64,000 nucleotides of DNA, from positions 1 to 64,000 of the forward strand of contig DAIDBD010000127.1 in assembly GCA_027310305.1 (NCBI GenBank), written 5' to 3'. Source of the DNA: Herminiimonas sp. (GTDB lineage Bacteria > Pseudomonadota > Gammaproteobacteria > Burkholderiales > Burkholderiaceae_D). Shown one piece after another: positions 49,528-59,949 of this stretch. The notes under the pieces were generated by a model. The model was given only the letters and a program-made list of their open reading frames with translations. It did no database searches and was not told where the DNA came from. Numbering within the stretch: the stretch's first letter is position 1; each line of letters starts with the position of its first letter. The position numbers and the translations under genes were made by a program.

Positions 49528-51567
49528 TTGGCCGAGAACAAACCTTCAGCATCAGAGATATCGCGTGTGCATGATGCCGACATCGACCGGCTTTTCGGCA
49601 CCGATGGTTCGCTCGGCCATGCAGTGGGCGGATATCGACCGCGTCAGTCGCAAACCGAAATGGCAAAGGCCATTGCACAGGCCATTGCGGAACAGAAAAC
49701 GCTGATCGCGGAAGCAGGCACCGGCACCGGTAAAACCTTTGCCTATCTGGTGCCGGCACTTCTGTGGGGCGGCAAGGTGATCGTCTCGACCGGCACAAAA
49801 AATCTGCAGGATCAACTTTATCTGCGCGATATACCGACCGTACGCAAAGCGCTTGGTGCGCCGGTGTCGGTTGCGCTTTTGAAGGGACGCGCCAATTACG
49901 TCTGCCATTTTCATCTCGAGCGGACATTGCAAAACGGCCGGTTGACGTCGCGCGACGATGTCGGGCATTTGCGTGAGATTTCGCGCTTCATGAAAACCAC
50001 TGCAAGCGGCGACAAGGCGGAATTGTCGAAAGTGCCGGAGACGGCGCTGATCTGGAATCTGGTCACATCCACCCGCGATACCTGCCTTGGCGCGGAATGC
50101 CAGTTCTATCAGGACTGCTTCGTGATGAAAGCGCGCAAGGAAGCGCAGCAAGCCGATGTGGTGGTGGTCAACCATCATCTGTTCTTTGCCGATGTCGCGC
50201 TGAAGGATACCGGCGTGGCTGAACTGCTGCCATCCGCGAACACGATCATTTTCGACGAAGCGCATCAATTGCCTGATACCGCGACGCTTTTTTTCGGTGA
50301 AACGATATCGACGTCGCAAGTGCTGGAATTATGCCGCGACGTATTGGCCGAAGGTTTGTCGCATGCGCGCGATGGCGCGGATTGGGCCAACGTGGTGTTG
50401 CAGGTGGAGCGTGCCGCACGCGATTTGCGGCTCGCCTTTCCGCAAGACGTGGTGCGGCTGGCGGTCAATCAGATCGCGCCGTCCAGCGTGTTTTTCCCTG
50501 CCTTGGAAAAATTGAAGGAAGAATTGCAGCGCATGATCGCGACGCTGGAAACGCAGGCCGAGCGCGCCGAAACGATCGAACAATGCCGGGTGCGTGCAAT
50601 CGAGCTTTCGACCAGGCTGGCGGCCTGGAATGTCAAGGGCGACGACAGGCGCGCGGCCGAAGACGCACAGGAACGCGTATTGTGGGTGGAAGCTTTTTCT
50701 TCGTCGCTGCAATTGCATCAGACCCCATTGTCGATCGCACCGATTTTCAGCAAGCAGCGCGAAGGCGCGTCGCGCGCATGGATTTTTACATCCGCCACGC
50801 TGGCGGTGAAAAACGATTTCAATCATTACACATCGCAAATGGGATTGCAGGACGAACTTGCACAGTCCTGGCCCAGCCCGTTCGATTATCAGCGTCAAGG
50901 CTTGCTGTATGTGCCGACCAATCTGCCGCAGCCCAATTCGCCCGATTACACCGACGCGGTGATCGATGCAGCGTTACCGGTCATAGAAGCCGCAGGCGGC
51001 CGCACATTCCTGTTGTGCACGACCATACGCGCGGTCAATCGCGCCGCGGAACGGTTGCGTGCAGAATTCGAGAAGCGCAAGCTGCCGTTTCCATTATTCG
51101 TGCAAGGCGAAGCGGGGCGCACGGAATTGCTCGATCGGTTTCGCGCCGCCGGCAACGCGGTGCTGATCGGCAGCCAGAGCTTTTGGGAAGGCGTGGATGT
51201 GCGCGGCGAAGCGCTGTCCGTGGTGATCATCGACAAGCTGCCGTTTGCACCACCCGACGATCCGGTATTGGCCGCCCGGATCAGCGCATTGGAAAAGAAG
51301 GGCTTGAATGGTTTCATGCACCATCAATTGCCGGAAGCGATCATCAATCTGAAGCAGGGGGCAGGGCGGCTGATTCGCGATGAAACCGATCGCGGCGTAT
51401 TGATGATCTGCGATCCGCGTCTTATTTCCAAGCCTTATGGAAAACGGATCTGGCAAAGCCTGCCGCCGTTCAAGCGGACCCGCGAATTGACTGCGGTAAA
51501 AGATTTTTTGGAAAACAACCATGCGGTTTTGCAAGAAAGCCGCATGGCTGCAGTAGAAGAGAGCTGA
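49528..51567 (+). CDS. DinG/YoaA-type ATP-dependent DNA helicase
   Basis: Superfamily 2, XPD-like 5'-3' helicase, 679 residues. Walker A is AEAGTGTGKTF (about 61-71), the DEAH box is IIFDEAHQLPD, and the iron-sulfur cluster cysteines are C126, C186, C191 and C197. C-terminal motifs include IGSQSFWEGVDVRG and the QGAGRLIRDETDRG motif VI. The length and helicase core fit YoaA/DinG, which act in replication-stress repair. The TTG start at 49528 has no clear ribosome site; a GTG near 49567 is an alternative. CATTTATAAATG (49484-49495) upstream may contain the promoter. It ends abutting the convergent quinone oxidoreductase. Confidence 0.92.
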   Translation: MAENKPSASEISRVHDADIDRLFGTDGSLGHAVGGYRPRQSQTEMAKAIAQAIAEQKTLIAEAGTGTGKTFAYLVPALLWGGKVIVSTGTKNLQDQLYLRDIPTVRKALGAPVSVALLKGRANYVCHFHLERTLQNGRLTSRDDVGHLREISRFMKTTASGDKAELSKVPETALIWNLVTSTRDTCLGAECQFYQDCFVMKARKEAQQADVVVVNHHLFFADVALKDTGVAELLPSANTIIFDEAHQLPDTATLFFGETISTSQVLELCRDVLAEGLSHARDGADWANVVLQVERAARDLRLAFPQDVVRLAVNQIAPSSVFFPALEKLKEELQRMIATLETQAERAETIEQCRVRAIELSTRLAAWNVKGDDRRAAEDAQERVLWVEAFSSSLQLHQTPLSIAPIFSKQREGASRAWIFTSATLAVKNDFNHYTSQMGLQDELAQSWPSPFDYQRQGLLYVPTNLPQPNSPDYTDAVIDAALPVIEAAGGRTFLLCTTIRAVNRAAERLRAEFEKRKLPFPLFVQGEAGRTELLDRFRAAGNAVLIGSQSFWEGVDVRGEALSVVIIDKLPFAPPDDPVLAARISALEKKGLNGFMHHQLPEAIINLKQGAGRLIRDETDRGVLMICDPRLISKPYGKRIWQSLPPFKRTRELTAVKDFLENNHAVLQESRMAAVEES

Positions 51568-52548
51568 TTATTTCTGCGGCTGGATAACGACCTTGCCGGT
51601 GACCTTGCGCGCCGCCATATCGTTCAGCGCCTTGGGCGTATCGGCCAGCGCATAACGTCCCGAAATATGCGGCTTGATCTTGCCTGCGGCCAGCCATCCC
51701 ATCAATTCACGCATGGCGGCGAGATTGGCTTTCGGTTCGCGTCTGGCAAATTCGCCCCAGAACACGCCCACTAGCGATGCACCTTTCAGCAAGCTCAGAT
51801 TCAGCGGCAGTTTGGGGATTTCGCCATTGGCGAAACCGACCACCAGATAACGGCCGCGCCAACCGATAGAGCGGAATGCGGGTTCGGCATAGATGCCGCC
51901 GACCGGATCGTAAATGACATCCGGACCTTTGCCGCCGGTTGCTGCCTTGACTGCTTCGCGCAAATCCTGCGTCGTATAGTTGATGGTCGCATCGGCGCCG
52001 TGTTCCTTGCAGACCGCCAGTTTTTCATCGGATGATGCAGCGGCAATGACGCGCGCGCCCAACGCCTTGCCGATTTCAATCGCCGCCAGACCGACACCGC
52101 CTGCCGCGCCGAGAACCAGCATGGTTTCGCCCGCTTTCAATTGCGCGCGATCGACCACCGCATGATGGGATGTACCGTAGGTCAGCGTGATGGCGGCGGC
52201 GGTATCGAAATCCATGCCGGGCGGCATCGGCATGACGGCCTGCGCCGGAACCGCGATCTGCTGCGCAAATGCGCCTTGTCCGGTAAAGGCGATCACCTGA
52301 TCGCCTGCCTTGAATTGCGTGACGCCTTCGCCGACTGCGCGCACTACGCCGGCGAGTTCGCTGCCAGGCGTAAACGGAAGCTCGGGCTTGACCTGGTATT
52401 TATTCTGGATGATCAGCACATCCGGAAAATTGACGCCTGCCGCCCTGATATCGATCGCTATCTGGCCGGGACCCGGTATGACGTCGTCCAGATCTTCCAC
52501 TGCCAGGGTATCGGGCAGTCCCCATGTTTTGCAGACGATGGCTTTCAT
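51568..52548 (-). CDS. NADPH:quinone oxidoreductase family protein (zinc-independent MDR)
   Basis: A 326-residue medium-chain dehydrogenase/reductase. The N-terminal GroES-like domain contains GVNFPDVLIIQNKYQ and PGSELAGVV, and the Rossmann motif VLGAAGGVGLAAIEIGKALG is at about 145-165. The zinc-binding cysteines of alcohol dehydrogenases are absent, as in quinone oxidoreductases. The substrate could be a quinone or an enoyl compound. AAGGAG lies upstream of the ATG. Its stop codon touches the helicase stop with no spacing. A palindrome in the leader suggests repressor control. Confidence 0.88.
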   Translation of the reverse strand: MKAIVCKTWGLPDTLAVEDLDDVIPGPGQIAIDIRAAGVNFPDVLIIQNKYQVKPELPFTPGSELAGVVRAVGEGVTQFKAGDQVIAFTGQGAFAQQIAVPAQAVMPMPPGMDFDTAAAITLTYGTSHHAVVDRAQLKAGETMLVLGAAGGVGLAAIEIGKALGARVIAAASSDEKLAVCKEHGADATINYTTQDLREAVKAATGGKGPDVIYDPVGGIYAEPAFRSIGWRGRYLVVGFANGEIPKLPLNLSLLKGASLVGVFWGEFARREPKANLAAMRELMGWLAAGKIKPHISGRYALADTPKALNDMAARKVTGKVVIQPQK

Positions 52549-52570
52549 GTTGTCTCCTTGTTATTTTAAA

Positions 52571-52586
52571 AAACGAACGGTCGTTT
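52571..52586. promoter_or_regulatory. TetR-like palindrome in the quinone oxidoreductase leader
   Basis: AAACGAACGGTCGTTT: arms AAACGA/TCGTTT with one mismatched central pair. It ends 23 bases upstream of the minus-strand ATG, overlapping the likely transcription start (possible -35 TTGCGA and -10 TAAAAT lie further upstream). Shape and composition resemble TetR-family operators; no TetR gene is in the window. Confidence 0.5.
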
Positions 52587-52658
52587 GATTTTATGATTAT
52601 GCCGCAAAATCGCAATATGTTCACCGGTTCGCGATATTGCTTCAGGTAAAATCAACCC

Positions 52659-53396
52659 ATGAAAATTCTTATCAGTAATGACGATGGTTATCTTGCCCCA
52701 GGTATCGTTGCTCTGGCCAATGCGCTGGCCCCGATTGCTGAAATTGTTGTCGTTGCACCGGACAGCAATCGGTCCGGCTCTTCCAATTCGTTGACGCTGG
52801 ATCGGCCGCTTTCGGTTTATCGTGCGGAAAACGGTTTTTATTTTGTAAACGGCACACCCTCCGATTGCGTGCATATCGCGCTGACCGGCGTATTGTCTTT
52901 TCGACCGGATCTGATCGTGTCGGGCATCAACCAAGGCCAGAACATGGGGGACGACACGCTCTATTCCGGCACGGTGGCGGCTGCGACCGAAGGATACTTG
53001 TTCGGCATCCCGGCAATTGCATTTTCGCAGGTCGAGAAGGGCTGGGCGCATCTGGATGCGGCGGCAAGAACGGCAAGGGAAATCGTGGAGCGCCGCTTCG
53101 ATGCAATACAAAAACCCTATTTGCTGAACGTCAATATTCCGAATTTGCCGTATGGCGATCTGAAAAGCGCGGTTGCCACCAGGCTCGGCAAGCGCCATCA
53201 ATCGGAAGCGGTGATCAAAACAACCGATCCGCATGGCCGCGAGATTTTTTGGATCGGCCCCGCAGGTGCGGCAAAAGATGCGGGCGAAGGTACCGATTTT
53301 CACGCTACCGCGAAAGGGCATGTGTCGATCACGCCGCTGCAAATCGATTTGACGCATACGGCGCAACTGGACGCGCTCAAGAAAGGTCTGGCATGA
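52659..53396 (+). CDS. surE: 5'/3'-nucleotidase SurE
   Basis: Survival-protein nucleotidase hydrolysing nucleoside monophosphates, 245 residues. Metal-binding D8 and D9 ([13 protein letters not shown]) are present, with the asparagine in [20 protein letters not shown] and the family core [12 protein letters not shown]. Its last base pairs overlap the pcm start (ATGA), marking translational coupling. The surE-pcm-nlpD-rpoS order is a conserved stationary-phase group. Confidence 0.95.
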   Translation: MKILISNDDGYLAPGIVALANALAPIAEIVVVAPDSNRSGSSNSLTLDRPLSVYRAENGFYFVNGTPSDCVHIALTGVLSFRPDLIVSGINQGQNMGDDTLYSGTVAAATEGYLFGIPAIAFSQVEKGWAHLDAAARTAREIVERRFDAIQKPYLLNVNIPNLPYGDLKSAVATRLGKRHQSEAVIKTTDPHGREIFWIGPAGAAKDAGEGTDFHATAKGHVSITPLQIDLTHTAQLDALKKGLA

Positions 53397-54256
53397 CCGG
53401 CAAGAGCAAAAGTTTTCCATTGTCGCTATCGTCGATCGGCGACAAGTCCTCGAAGGCTGTTGCTGCCAAATCCTTGGCATTGACCAGGATTGTTGCCACG
53501 CCACAAACCGCGACGCAAAATGCTGCGCAAAACGGCATGCGAACGGGATCGCAAATTGCTGCTGTCAATCGAGCTGCGCAGGCTTTGCAGGATTTGGAAC
53601 GCCCGACACCGCTGGTATCCGGCGGGGTACGCAAAGCGATGGTTGCGCGTGTGGCAAAGCAAGGCGTCAAGGATGCCAAGGTGCTGGCCGCGATGGAGAC
53701 AGTGCCGCGCCATCTTTTCATCGAATCGGCGTTTGCAAGCCAGGCTTATATCGATGCGTCATTGCCGATCGGCCATCATCAGACAATTTCGCAGCCTTAC
53801 ATCGTCGCCCGGATGATTGAAGTGATGCGCGACAACAGCCAGGGCGGCGTATTGAATAAAGTGCTGGAAATCGGCACCGGCTGCGGTTATCAAGCCGCAG
53901 TGCTGTCACTGGTTGCGAAGGAAGTGTATTCGATTGAGCGCATCAAGCCGTTGCATGAATTGGCCAAAGCCAATTTGCGGCCATTGCGCATCGCCAACAT
54001 CCGCTTGCATTACGGAGATGGTATGCTTGGATTTCCGCAAGTCGCACCGTTTGACGGCATCATTCTGGCCGCCGCAGGACTGGAAGTGCCGCAAGCTTTG
54101 CTGGATCAAATGACGGTCGGCGGCCGGCTCGTAGCCCCGGTGGGTTCGCGACATCAGGTATTGCAGCTCATCGAGCGCATCAGCAGGTACGAATGGACCA
54201 CGACTACGCTTGAAGATTGTCATTTTGTGCCGCTTCGTCCCGGTACCGCAGGATGA
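53393..54256 (+). CDS. pcm: Protein-L-isoaspartate O-methyltransferase with N-terminal extension
   Basis: Repairs isoaspartyl residues using S-adenosylmethionine. 287 residues versus 208 in E. coli; the first ~75 residues are a low-complexity Ser/Ala/Thr/Gln-rich extension without signal features. The catalytic part has the [15 protein letters not shown] active-site segment and SAM motif [15 protein letters not shown]. The frame is open 176 codons further upstream, inside surE, but the ATG at 53393 overlapping the surE stop is the natural start. Confidence 0.93.
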   Translation: MTGKSKSFPLSLSSIGDKSSKAVAAKSLALTRIVATPQTATQNAAQNGMRTGSQIAAVNRAAQALQDLERPTPLVSGGVRKAMVARVAKQGVKDAKVLAAMETVPRHLFIESAFASQAYIDASLPIGHHQTISQPYIVARMIEVMRDNSQGGVLNKVLEIGTGCGYQAAVLSLVAKEVYSIERIKPLHELAKANLRPLRIANIRLHYGDGMLGFPQVAPFDGIILAAAGLEVPQALLDQMTVGGRLVAPVGSRHQVLQLIERISRYEWTTTTLEDCHFVPLRPGTAG

Positions 54257-54276
54257 TTTGAGGCCGTATTTCAAAA

Positions 54277-55227
54277 ATGAACATGATGCGAATGAAAAAA
54301 ATACGCTTGATATGCCTGGTAATGCTGGCCGGAGCAATTGCCGCATGCAGCACAACGCGCCATTCCGCGCCGGTCGTGGACCGTGCGCCAATTATCAGCT
54401 CCGCCGAAATTTCCAAGCCGAAACAGATCGAGGGGCGCGGCTACTATATCGTTAAAAGAGGCGATACGCTTTATCGGATTGCGCTGGAATTCGGACAAAA
54501 TTTTCGCGATATCGTTGCCTGGAATAATCTTGTCAGTCCGAACGATATTAAAGTCGATCAGGTGCTGCGTGTGCTTCCGCCTGAAGCAGGCGCTGCACCA
54601 GGTGGCGCGCAAACCGGCAGCGTCGCTGCCACGTCAGGAGTCGAGGTCAGGCTGCTTGCGCCGCCACCGGCATCTCAAGCGGCAGCCTCGGCACACAAAA
54701 TTTCACCGCGCGGCGACAAACGCCCCTATTCCGAAGCGGCATTGGCGGAACTGCAAAAGCCCGATGCGGTCGCCTCTTCCATCGCCAAGGCGGAACCCTC
54801 CAAAAGTCTGGATGTCAGGAACGACAAACCGGTTGATTCGCCTGCCGTGGCCGGCGTTGACAGTGAAGGGATTGCGTGGATGTGGCCGGCCGATGGCAAG
54901 CTGGTCGGCACGTTCGATAACGGCAAGAAAGGAATCGATATTGCCGGCAAGCTGGGCCAGCCGATACTTGCCGCAGGATCGGGTACGGTACTGTATGCCA
55001 GCAGCGTTCGCGGTTACGGCAATCTCGTTATCGTAAAACACACCGCCAACTTGTTGTCGGCTTATGCTCACAACAAAACCATCCTGGTAAAAGAAGGTCA
55101 AATTGTCAGCAAAGGCCAAAAGATCGCGGAGATGGGCAATTCGGATAGCGATGCGGTAAAGCTTCACTTTGAAATTCGTCAGCAAGGCAAGCCGGTCGAT
55201 CCATCAAAATTCCTGCCAAACCGATAA
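54277..55227 (+). CDS. nlpD: NlpD-like murein hydrolase activator lipoprotein
   Basis: A 316-residue outer-membrane lipoprotein: signal with lipobox IAAC, lipidated C24. One LysM domain (about 51-95, YYIVKRGDTLYRIALEFG) is followed by a Pro/Ala-rich linker and a C-terminal LytM/M23 domain (about 200-316). The LytM domain is degenerate: GIDIAG replaces the zinc-binding His...Asp signature. This is as in E. coli NlpD, which activates the amidase AmiC rather than cutting peptidoglycan itself. It is directly followed by rpoS, whose promoter often lies inside nlpD. Confidence 0.93.
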   Translation: MNMMRMKKIRLICLVMLAGAIAACSTTRHSAPVVDRAPIISSAEISKPKQIEGRGYYIVKRGDTLYRIALEFGQNFRDIVAWNNLVSPNDIKVDQVLRVLPPEAGAAPGGAQTGSVAATSGVEVRLLAPPPASQAAASAHKISPRGDKRPYSEAALAELQKPDAVASSIAKAEPSKSLDVRNDKPVDSPAVAGVDSEGIAWMWPADGKLVGTFDNGKKGIDIAGKLGQPILAAGSGTVLYASSVRGYGNLVIVKHTANLLSAYAHNKTILVKEGQIVSKGQKIAEMGNSDSDAVKLHFEIRQQGKPVDPSKFLPNR

Positions 55228-56247
55228 ATGACACGCAATCCCAATGACCGTGCGGATGACGACGCAGCGTCGGATGATTCGTCTGATACGACGCTCAACG
55301 CCGATGGCGAGGTAGCTGAATTGCTGGCCGATGGCGCCGATGACACGGAAAGCGGCATCGTTGTCGCGATCGATAGCGTCGATGAACTGAAGACGGTGCT
55401 GGCCGCCGAGCTTTCTACCGATACCACGCAGCATTATCTGAACCAGATCGGTTTGCGCCCATTGCTGTCGGTAACGGAAGAAGTGCATTTTGCGACGCTG
55501 GCCAAGCAGGGCGATTTCGATGCGCGTCAAAAAATGATCGAGCACAATCTGCGCCTGGTGGTGTCGATCGCAAAGCACTATATCAACCGCGGCGTCGTAT
55601 TGCTGGATCTGATCGAAGAGGGCAATCTCGGCTTGATGCGTGCAATCGATAAATTCGAACCGGAGCGCGGATTCCGGTTTTCGACTTACGCCACCTGGTG
55701 GATTCGGCAAAGCATCGAGCGGGCGATCATGAACCAGGCGCGCACCGTGCGTCTGCCGGTGCACATGGTGCGCGAGCTCAATCAGATTCTGCGCGCCAAA
55801 TATCATCTTGAAGCACAGCATCACGATGGCAAGGATGCAACCGCAGAAGATATTGCGCACCTTATCGATCGATCGGTGGAAGACGTGCAAGATATCCTTG
55901 CGCTGTCCGAGCACGCGACATCGCTCGATGCGCCGCTCGACAACGACCCGCAAGCCAGCCTGATGGATATGTTGCCGGGCAACAGCGAGGATGGGCCCGA
56001 TTCGCGTGCCGAACATCATGAAATGACGACGCTCGTGCGGGACTGGTTGAAGAAAATGCCCGACAAGCAGCGGATCGTCATTATCCGCCGTTTCGGTCTG
56101 GACAATGACGATCCGGCGACCCTGGAAGAACTGGCTGCGGAAATGGGCGTCACGCGCGAACGCGTGCGGCAAATCCAGCAGGAGGCATTGGTCAAACTCA
56201 AGCGTGCGTTGACCGCGCGCGGCGTCGGAAAGGATGCATTGCTGTGA
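55228..56247 (+). CDS. rpoS: RNA polymerase sigma factor RpoS
   Basis: Stationary-phase/general stress sigma factor, 339 residues. After an acidic N-terminus (1-50), region 1.2 ([20 protein letters not shown]), region 2 ([14 protein letters not shown] to [16 protein letters not shown]), region 3 and region 4 ([21 protein letters not shown]) are intact. The ATG follows the nlpD stop with zero spacing; no close AGGAG is seen, fitting translational coupling or structured-leader control. The stop overlaps the next gene. Confidence 0.95.
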   Translation: MTRNPNDRADDDAASDDSSDTTLNADGEVAELLADGADDTESGIVVAIDSVDELKTVLAAELSTDTTQHYLNQIGLRPLLSVTEEVHFATLAKQGDFDARQKMIEHNLRLVVSIAKHYINRGVVLLDLIEEGNLGLMRAIDKFEPERGFRFSTYATWWIRQSIERAIMNQARTVRLPVHMVRELNQILRAKYHLEAQHHDGKDATAEDIAHLIDRSVEDVQDILALSEHATSLDAPLDNDPQASLMDMLPGNSEDGPDSRAEHHEMTTLVRDWLKKMPDKQRIVIIRRFGLDNDDPATLEELAAEMGVTRERVRQIQQEALVKLKRALTARGVGKDALL

Positions 56248-57035
56248 TACCGATCCTGGTGTTCGATATCGAGACGATTCCCGATGTGAAGGGTTTGCGC
56301 GCGCTTAACGCTCACCCGGAGGCTATGAGCGATAGCGAAGTGGCCGCCGCTGCCTTTGCCGCAAGACGTGAAAAATCAGGTTCGGATTTCCTGCAGCATC
56401 ATTTGCATCGGGTCGCTGCGATTTCATGCGTATTTCGCGATGACGATGGTTTTCGCGTACGTTCATTAGGCACGCCGGACGATCCTGAATCAAAGCTTGT
56501 GCACGATTTTTTCCGCATCATCGATAAATATACGCCGCAGCTTGTATCGTGGAACGGCGGCGGTTTCGACTTGCCGGTATTGCACTATCGTGCGCTGATC
56601 AATGGCGTCACGGCATCGCGCTATTGGGAAATGGGCAGCGAGGATCGCGATTTCAAGTGGAACAATTACCTGAGCCGTTATCACAGCCGTCATCTGGACC
56701 TGATGGATCTGCTGGCGCTCTATACCGGCCGCGCCAATGCGCCGCTGGATGATCTGGCAAAGCTGTGCGGCTTTCCCGGCAAGATCGGCGTGGACGGATC
56801 GCAGGTCTGGACGTTGTTCCAGAAAGGCCGCTTGAATGAAATCCGCGATTATTGCGAGACGGACGTGGTCAATACTTATCTGGTTTATTGCCGGTTTCAG
56901 TTGATGCGCGGCGAGATGACGCAAGCCGCCTACGACGCCGAAATGTCGCTGATCCGGTCTTCGCTTGCCGCAATCGAGGCGCCGCATTGGAAAGAATATC
57001 TGACGGCATGGCCGCCGTCCCAGCCGCCGCTTTGA
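56244..57035 (+). CDS. 3'-5' exonuclease, PolB exonuclease-domain family
   Basis: A 263-residue stand-alone DEDDy-type exonuclease. Exo I is VFDIETIPD at the N-terminus, Exo II is [17 protein letters not shown], and Exo III is around [15 protein letters not shown]. This is the predicted PolB-like 3'-5' exonuclease family (cd05782 type from memory). The GTG start at 56244 overlaps the rpoS stop by 4 bases, so it is translated from the rpoS mRNA and may be made in stationary phase. It probably acts in DNA or RNA repair; the substrate is unproven. Confidence 0.88.
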   Translation: MIPILVFDIETIPDVKGLRALNAHPEAMSDSEVAAAAFAARREKSGSDFLQHHLHRVAAISCVFRDDDGFRVRSLGTPDDPESKLVHDFFRIIDKYTPQLVSWNGGGFDLPVLHYRALINGVTASRYWEMGSEDRDFKWNNYLSRYHSRHLDLMDLLALYTGRANAPLDDLAKLCGFPGKIGVDGSQVWTLFQKGRLNEIRDYCETDVVNTYLVYCRFQLMRGEMTQAAYDAEMSLIRSSLAAIEAPHWKEYLTAWPPSQPPL

Positions 57036-57108
57036 CGCAATCGTTTTCAACATCGTTTTTCATAATTCATATCGGGTTGATGGCGAACCCGATACTTTGA
57101 TTTTCCCT

Positions 57109-58464
57109 ATGCCGCACAACATCATCGATATCGAATCGCTTGACATGGAAGCTCGTGGCGTCGGCCATCTGCAAAACGACGATGGCACGCAAGGCAAAGT
57201 GATTTTTGTGGAGGGCGCCTTGCCGGGTGAACGTGTCGGTTTTCAGTCGTTCCGCAGGAAAGCGAAATGGGAAGCGGCTACGCTGACTGCCGTGCATCGC
57301 GAATCTCCGTTGCGCGTCAAGCCGAAGTGCGTTTATTTCGGTACTTGCGGCGGCTGTGCCATGCAGCATCTGGAGCCGGGCGCACAGGTCGCAACCAAAC
57401 AGCGGGTGCTGGAAGATAATCTCAAGCATATCGGCAAGGTGAAGGCGGAGATCATGCTGCGGCCGATTTACGGACCGACTTGGGGTTACCGTTACCGCGC
57501 TCGCATGTCGGTACGCAATGTACCTAAAAAGGGAAGCGTGCTGGTCGGTTTTCATGAAAGAAAATCGACGTTCATCACCGATATGAAAACATGCGAGGTG
57601 TTGCCGCCGAACGTCTCGGCAATGCTGGTGCCGTTGCGCAGCTTGATTGCATCGCTTTCGATAATGGAACAATTGCCGCAGATCGAACTCGCCGTGGGAG
57701 AAGGCGAGCACGCCACGATTACCGCGATGGTGTTGCGGATCATGGCGTCGCTGTCGGCTGGCGATGAGATAAAGCTCAAATCCTTCGCGGACCAATATCA
57801 TGTTCAGTGGTGGTTGCAACCCGGCGGTCCCGATAGCGCGTATCAATTTTATCCGATGGATACCGAGCTGCATTATGCGTTGCCGGAGTTCGGCATCAGG
57901 ATGCCATTCAAGCCGACTGATTTTACCCAGGTAAACCATCAGATCAATCGCGTGCTGGTGGCGCGTGCATTGCGCCTGCTCGATGCACAACCGGACGAGC
58001 GTATTGCGGATCTGTTTTGCGGCCTGGGAAATTTTACGTTGCCGATTGCAACGCAAGCGCGCGAAGTGATCGGCATCGAAGGCAGCGTGACATTGACCGA
58101 GCGCGCATTGGAAAACGCAAAGGCCAATGGTCTGGCGGATAAAACAGGATTTTTCAGCCGCAATCTGTTCGAGGTCACGGCTGACGATTTTGCAGCCTTA
58201 GGAAAATTCGACCGATTCCTGATCGATCCGCCGCGCGATGGCGCGATGGCGGTCTGCCAGGCACTGATCGGCTTGAAAAACATCGATCCAAACATGCGCC
58301 CGAAACGCATCGTCTATGTATCATGCAATCCATCGACGCTGGCGCGCGATGCGGGTTTGCTGGTCAATGATGGCGGTTATGCGTTGAAGCAGGCGGGCGT
58401 GGTCAACATGTTTCCGCATACCGCGCACGTGGAATCCATTGCCGTATTTGATCGGATCGATTAA
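57109..58464 (+). CDS. rlmD: 23S rRNA (uracil1939-C5)-methyltransferase RlmD
   Basis: RumA/RlmD-type SAM methyltransferase, 451 residues. An N-terminal TRAM domain (about 8-65) is followed by 4Fe-4S cysteines [10 protein letters not shown] and MKTC, SAM motif [13 protein letters not shown], and catalytic DPPRDGA and [10 protein letters not shown]. The cluster ligands favour RlmD over RlmC or TrmA. An in-frame TTG four codons earlier (57097) is a less likely start. It ends at a bidirectional terminator. Confidence 0.92.
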   Translation: MPHNIIDIESLDMEARGVGHLQNDDGTQGKVIFVEGALPGERVGFQSFRRKAKWEAATLTAVHRESPLRVKPKCVYFGTCGGCAMQHLEPGAQVATKQRVLEDNLKHIGKVKAEIMLRPIYGPTWGYRYRARMSVRNVPKKGSVLVGFHERKSTFITDMKTCEVLPPNVSAMLVPLRSLIASLSIMEQLPQIELAVGEGEHATITAMVLRIMASLSAGDEIKLKSFADQYHVQWWLQPGGPDSAYQFYPMDTELHYALPEFGIRMPFKPTDFTQVNHQINRVLVARALRLLDAQPDERIADLFCGLGNFTLPIATQAREVIGIEGSVTLTERALENAKANGLADKTGFFSRNLFEVTADDFAALGKFDRFLIDPPRDGAMAVCQALIGLKNIDPNMRPKRIVYVSCNPSTLARDAGLLVNDGGYALKQAGVVNMFPHTAHVESIAVFDRID

Positions 58465-58510
58465 CCGGGCACCTGCCGCGGAGTCAGTGAATAAAGCAGG
58501 AATGGAAATA

Positions 58511-58540
58511 AAAAGCCGATCATCGGATCGGCTTTTTGGT
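58511..58540. terminator. Bidirectional terminator (rlmD versus BI-1 gene)
   Basis: AAAAGCCGATC, ATCG loop, GATCGGCTTTTT: an 11-bp perfect stem with A and T runs on either side, between the convergent rlmD and BI-1 genes. Confidence 0.9.
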
Positions 58541-58549
58541 TTAATCGGA

Positions 58550-59242
58550 TCAATCGCGGCTGCCGCCGACTATTCCTAACAGTGACAGCAAGTTAACGAA
58601 TATGTTATAGACATCCAGGTAAATCCGAAGTGTTGCTGAAATATAATTGGTTTCGCCGCCGTTGATGATCTGCTGCACGTCATACAGGATATAAGCGGAA
58701 AAAATCGCAATCGCAATGACCGAAATCGCCAGATAGAGCGCCGGCATTTGCAGGAAGATGTTTGCCGCGGCAGCAACCAGAATCACCAGCACACCGGCAA
58801 ACAGCCATTTCCCCATACCGGAAAAATCACGCTTTGAAACCGTTGCAATGGTAGCCATCGCGCCGAATATTGCAGCCGTTCCGCCAAATGCGGTCATGAT
58901 GAGCGGCGCACCGTTTGAAAATCCCAACGTAAAACTGATGAGGCGTGTCAGCATCAACCCCATGAAGAAGGTGAAGCCGAGCAATACGGCGACGCCCAAA
59001 CCGGAATTCTTGGTTTTTTCTATCGCATAGAAAAAACCGAAGGCGATCGCCAGAAAGGCGATAAAGCCGATAACCGGGCTGCCGGAAAAAAAAGCAAACT
59101 TGAATTGCACGCCTAACCAAGCGCCCAAGATGGTCGGAACCATCGACAATGCAAGTAGCCAATAGGTATTGCGCAATACGCGATGACGTGTCACCAGCGA
59201 TTCGACAGGCACGCTGTAGGTCTGCTGCAGGTTTCGTTCCAT
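58550..59242 (-). CDS. Bax inhibitor-1/YccA family membrane protein
   Basis: A 230-residue integral membrane protein with seven hydrophobic segments, and the BI-1/TMBIM C-terminal signature LYDVQQIINGGETNYI...LRIYLDVYNIFVNLLSLLG. Bacterial members include YccA, which binds and restrains the FtsH protease, and BsYetJ, a calcium-leak channel. Which role applies here is not decidable from sequence. GGAGG (minus strand) lies a few bases before the ATG. It is monocistronic and divergent from ndk. Confidence 0.9.
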   Translation of the reverse strand: MERNLQQTYSVPVESLVTRHRVLRNTYWLLALSMVPTILGAWLGVQFKFAFFSGSPVIGFIAFLAIAFGFFYAIEKTKNSGLGVAVLLGFTFFMGLMLTRLISFTLGFSNGAPLIMTAFGGTAAIFGAMATIATVSKRDFSGMGKWLFAGVLVILVAAAANIFLQMPALYLAISVIAIAIFSAYILYDVQQIINGGETNYISATLRIYLDVYNIFVNLLSLLGIVGGSRD

Positions 59243-59458
59243 ATGTCCTCCGATGGCGGTTATATTATTGCAACTATTTCAAAACATGGCATCGCTCGTT
59301 ACTTTCATAGGATAACCCAATATCAGGGAAGTTCGAGAATCATTGTCCTCATCCGTCCTCTGTTTGATCCCATATATAGGGGTTTCATGTTAAAATTAAA
59401 GGTTAGTTGAATTCTTACTTGTAGTCTTAACCCTTTATTTTTATTGGAGTTTTTACAG

Positions 59459-59884
59459 ATGGCAATCGAACGTACCCTGTCGATTATTAAACCGGACGCA
59501 GTCGCGAAAAACGTGATCGGCCAGATATATTCCCGTTTTGAAAACGCCGGTCTGAAAATCGTTGCCTCCCGCATGACACAGCTTTCCCGCGCCGAAGCCG
59601 AAGGGTTTTACGCGGTTCACCGCGAACGCCCATTCTTCAAGGATCTGGTGGATTTCATGATCTCGGGTCCGGTCATGGTGCAAGCGCTGGAAGGCGAAAA
59701 CGCCATTGCCAAGAATCGCGACCTGATGGGTGCAACCGATCCGAAGAAGGCCGACAAAGGGACCATTCGCGCCGATTTTGCCGATTCGATCGATGCCAAT
59801 GCAGTACACGGTTCCGATGCTGTGGAAACCGCAAAAATTGAAATCGCCTATTTCTTTCCCGCTTTGAATGTTTATTCGCGCTAA
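59459..59884 (+). CDS. ndk: Nucleoside diphosphate kinase
   Basis: Transfers the gamma-phosphate between nucleoside triphosphates and diphosphates; 141 residues. The phospho-histidine is H117 in [12 protein letters not shown], and the N-terminus [14 protein letters not shown] is canonical. The frame starts 5 codons earlier, but the ATG at 59459 with GGAG upstream gives the family start. It begins the ndk-rlmN-pilW-rodZ-ispG cluster. The 216-base region between the BI-1 gene and ndk holds only AT-rich promoter-like sequence. Confidence 0.96.
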   Translation: MAIERTLSIIKPDAVAKNVIGQIYSRFENAGLKIVASRMTQLSRAEAEGFYAVHRERPFFKDLVDFMISGPVMVQALEGENAIAKNRDLMGATDPKKADKGTIRADFADSIDANAVHGSDAVETAKIEIAYFFPALNVYSR

Positions 59885-59949
59885 CTGAAATTCCGTTCGT
59901 CCCAAGTTTTTTGTTGCTTGAAAGATGAACGGCATGATGAAATGCTGCT

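Noticed and set aside
52865-53392. 176-codon N-terminal extension of Pcm inside surE
   Set aside because: It is out of frame with surE but overlaps it entirely; the ATG overlapping the surE stop is the natural coupled start.
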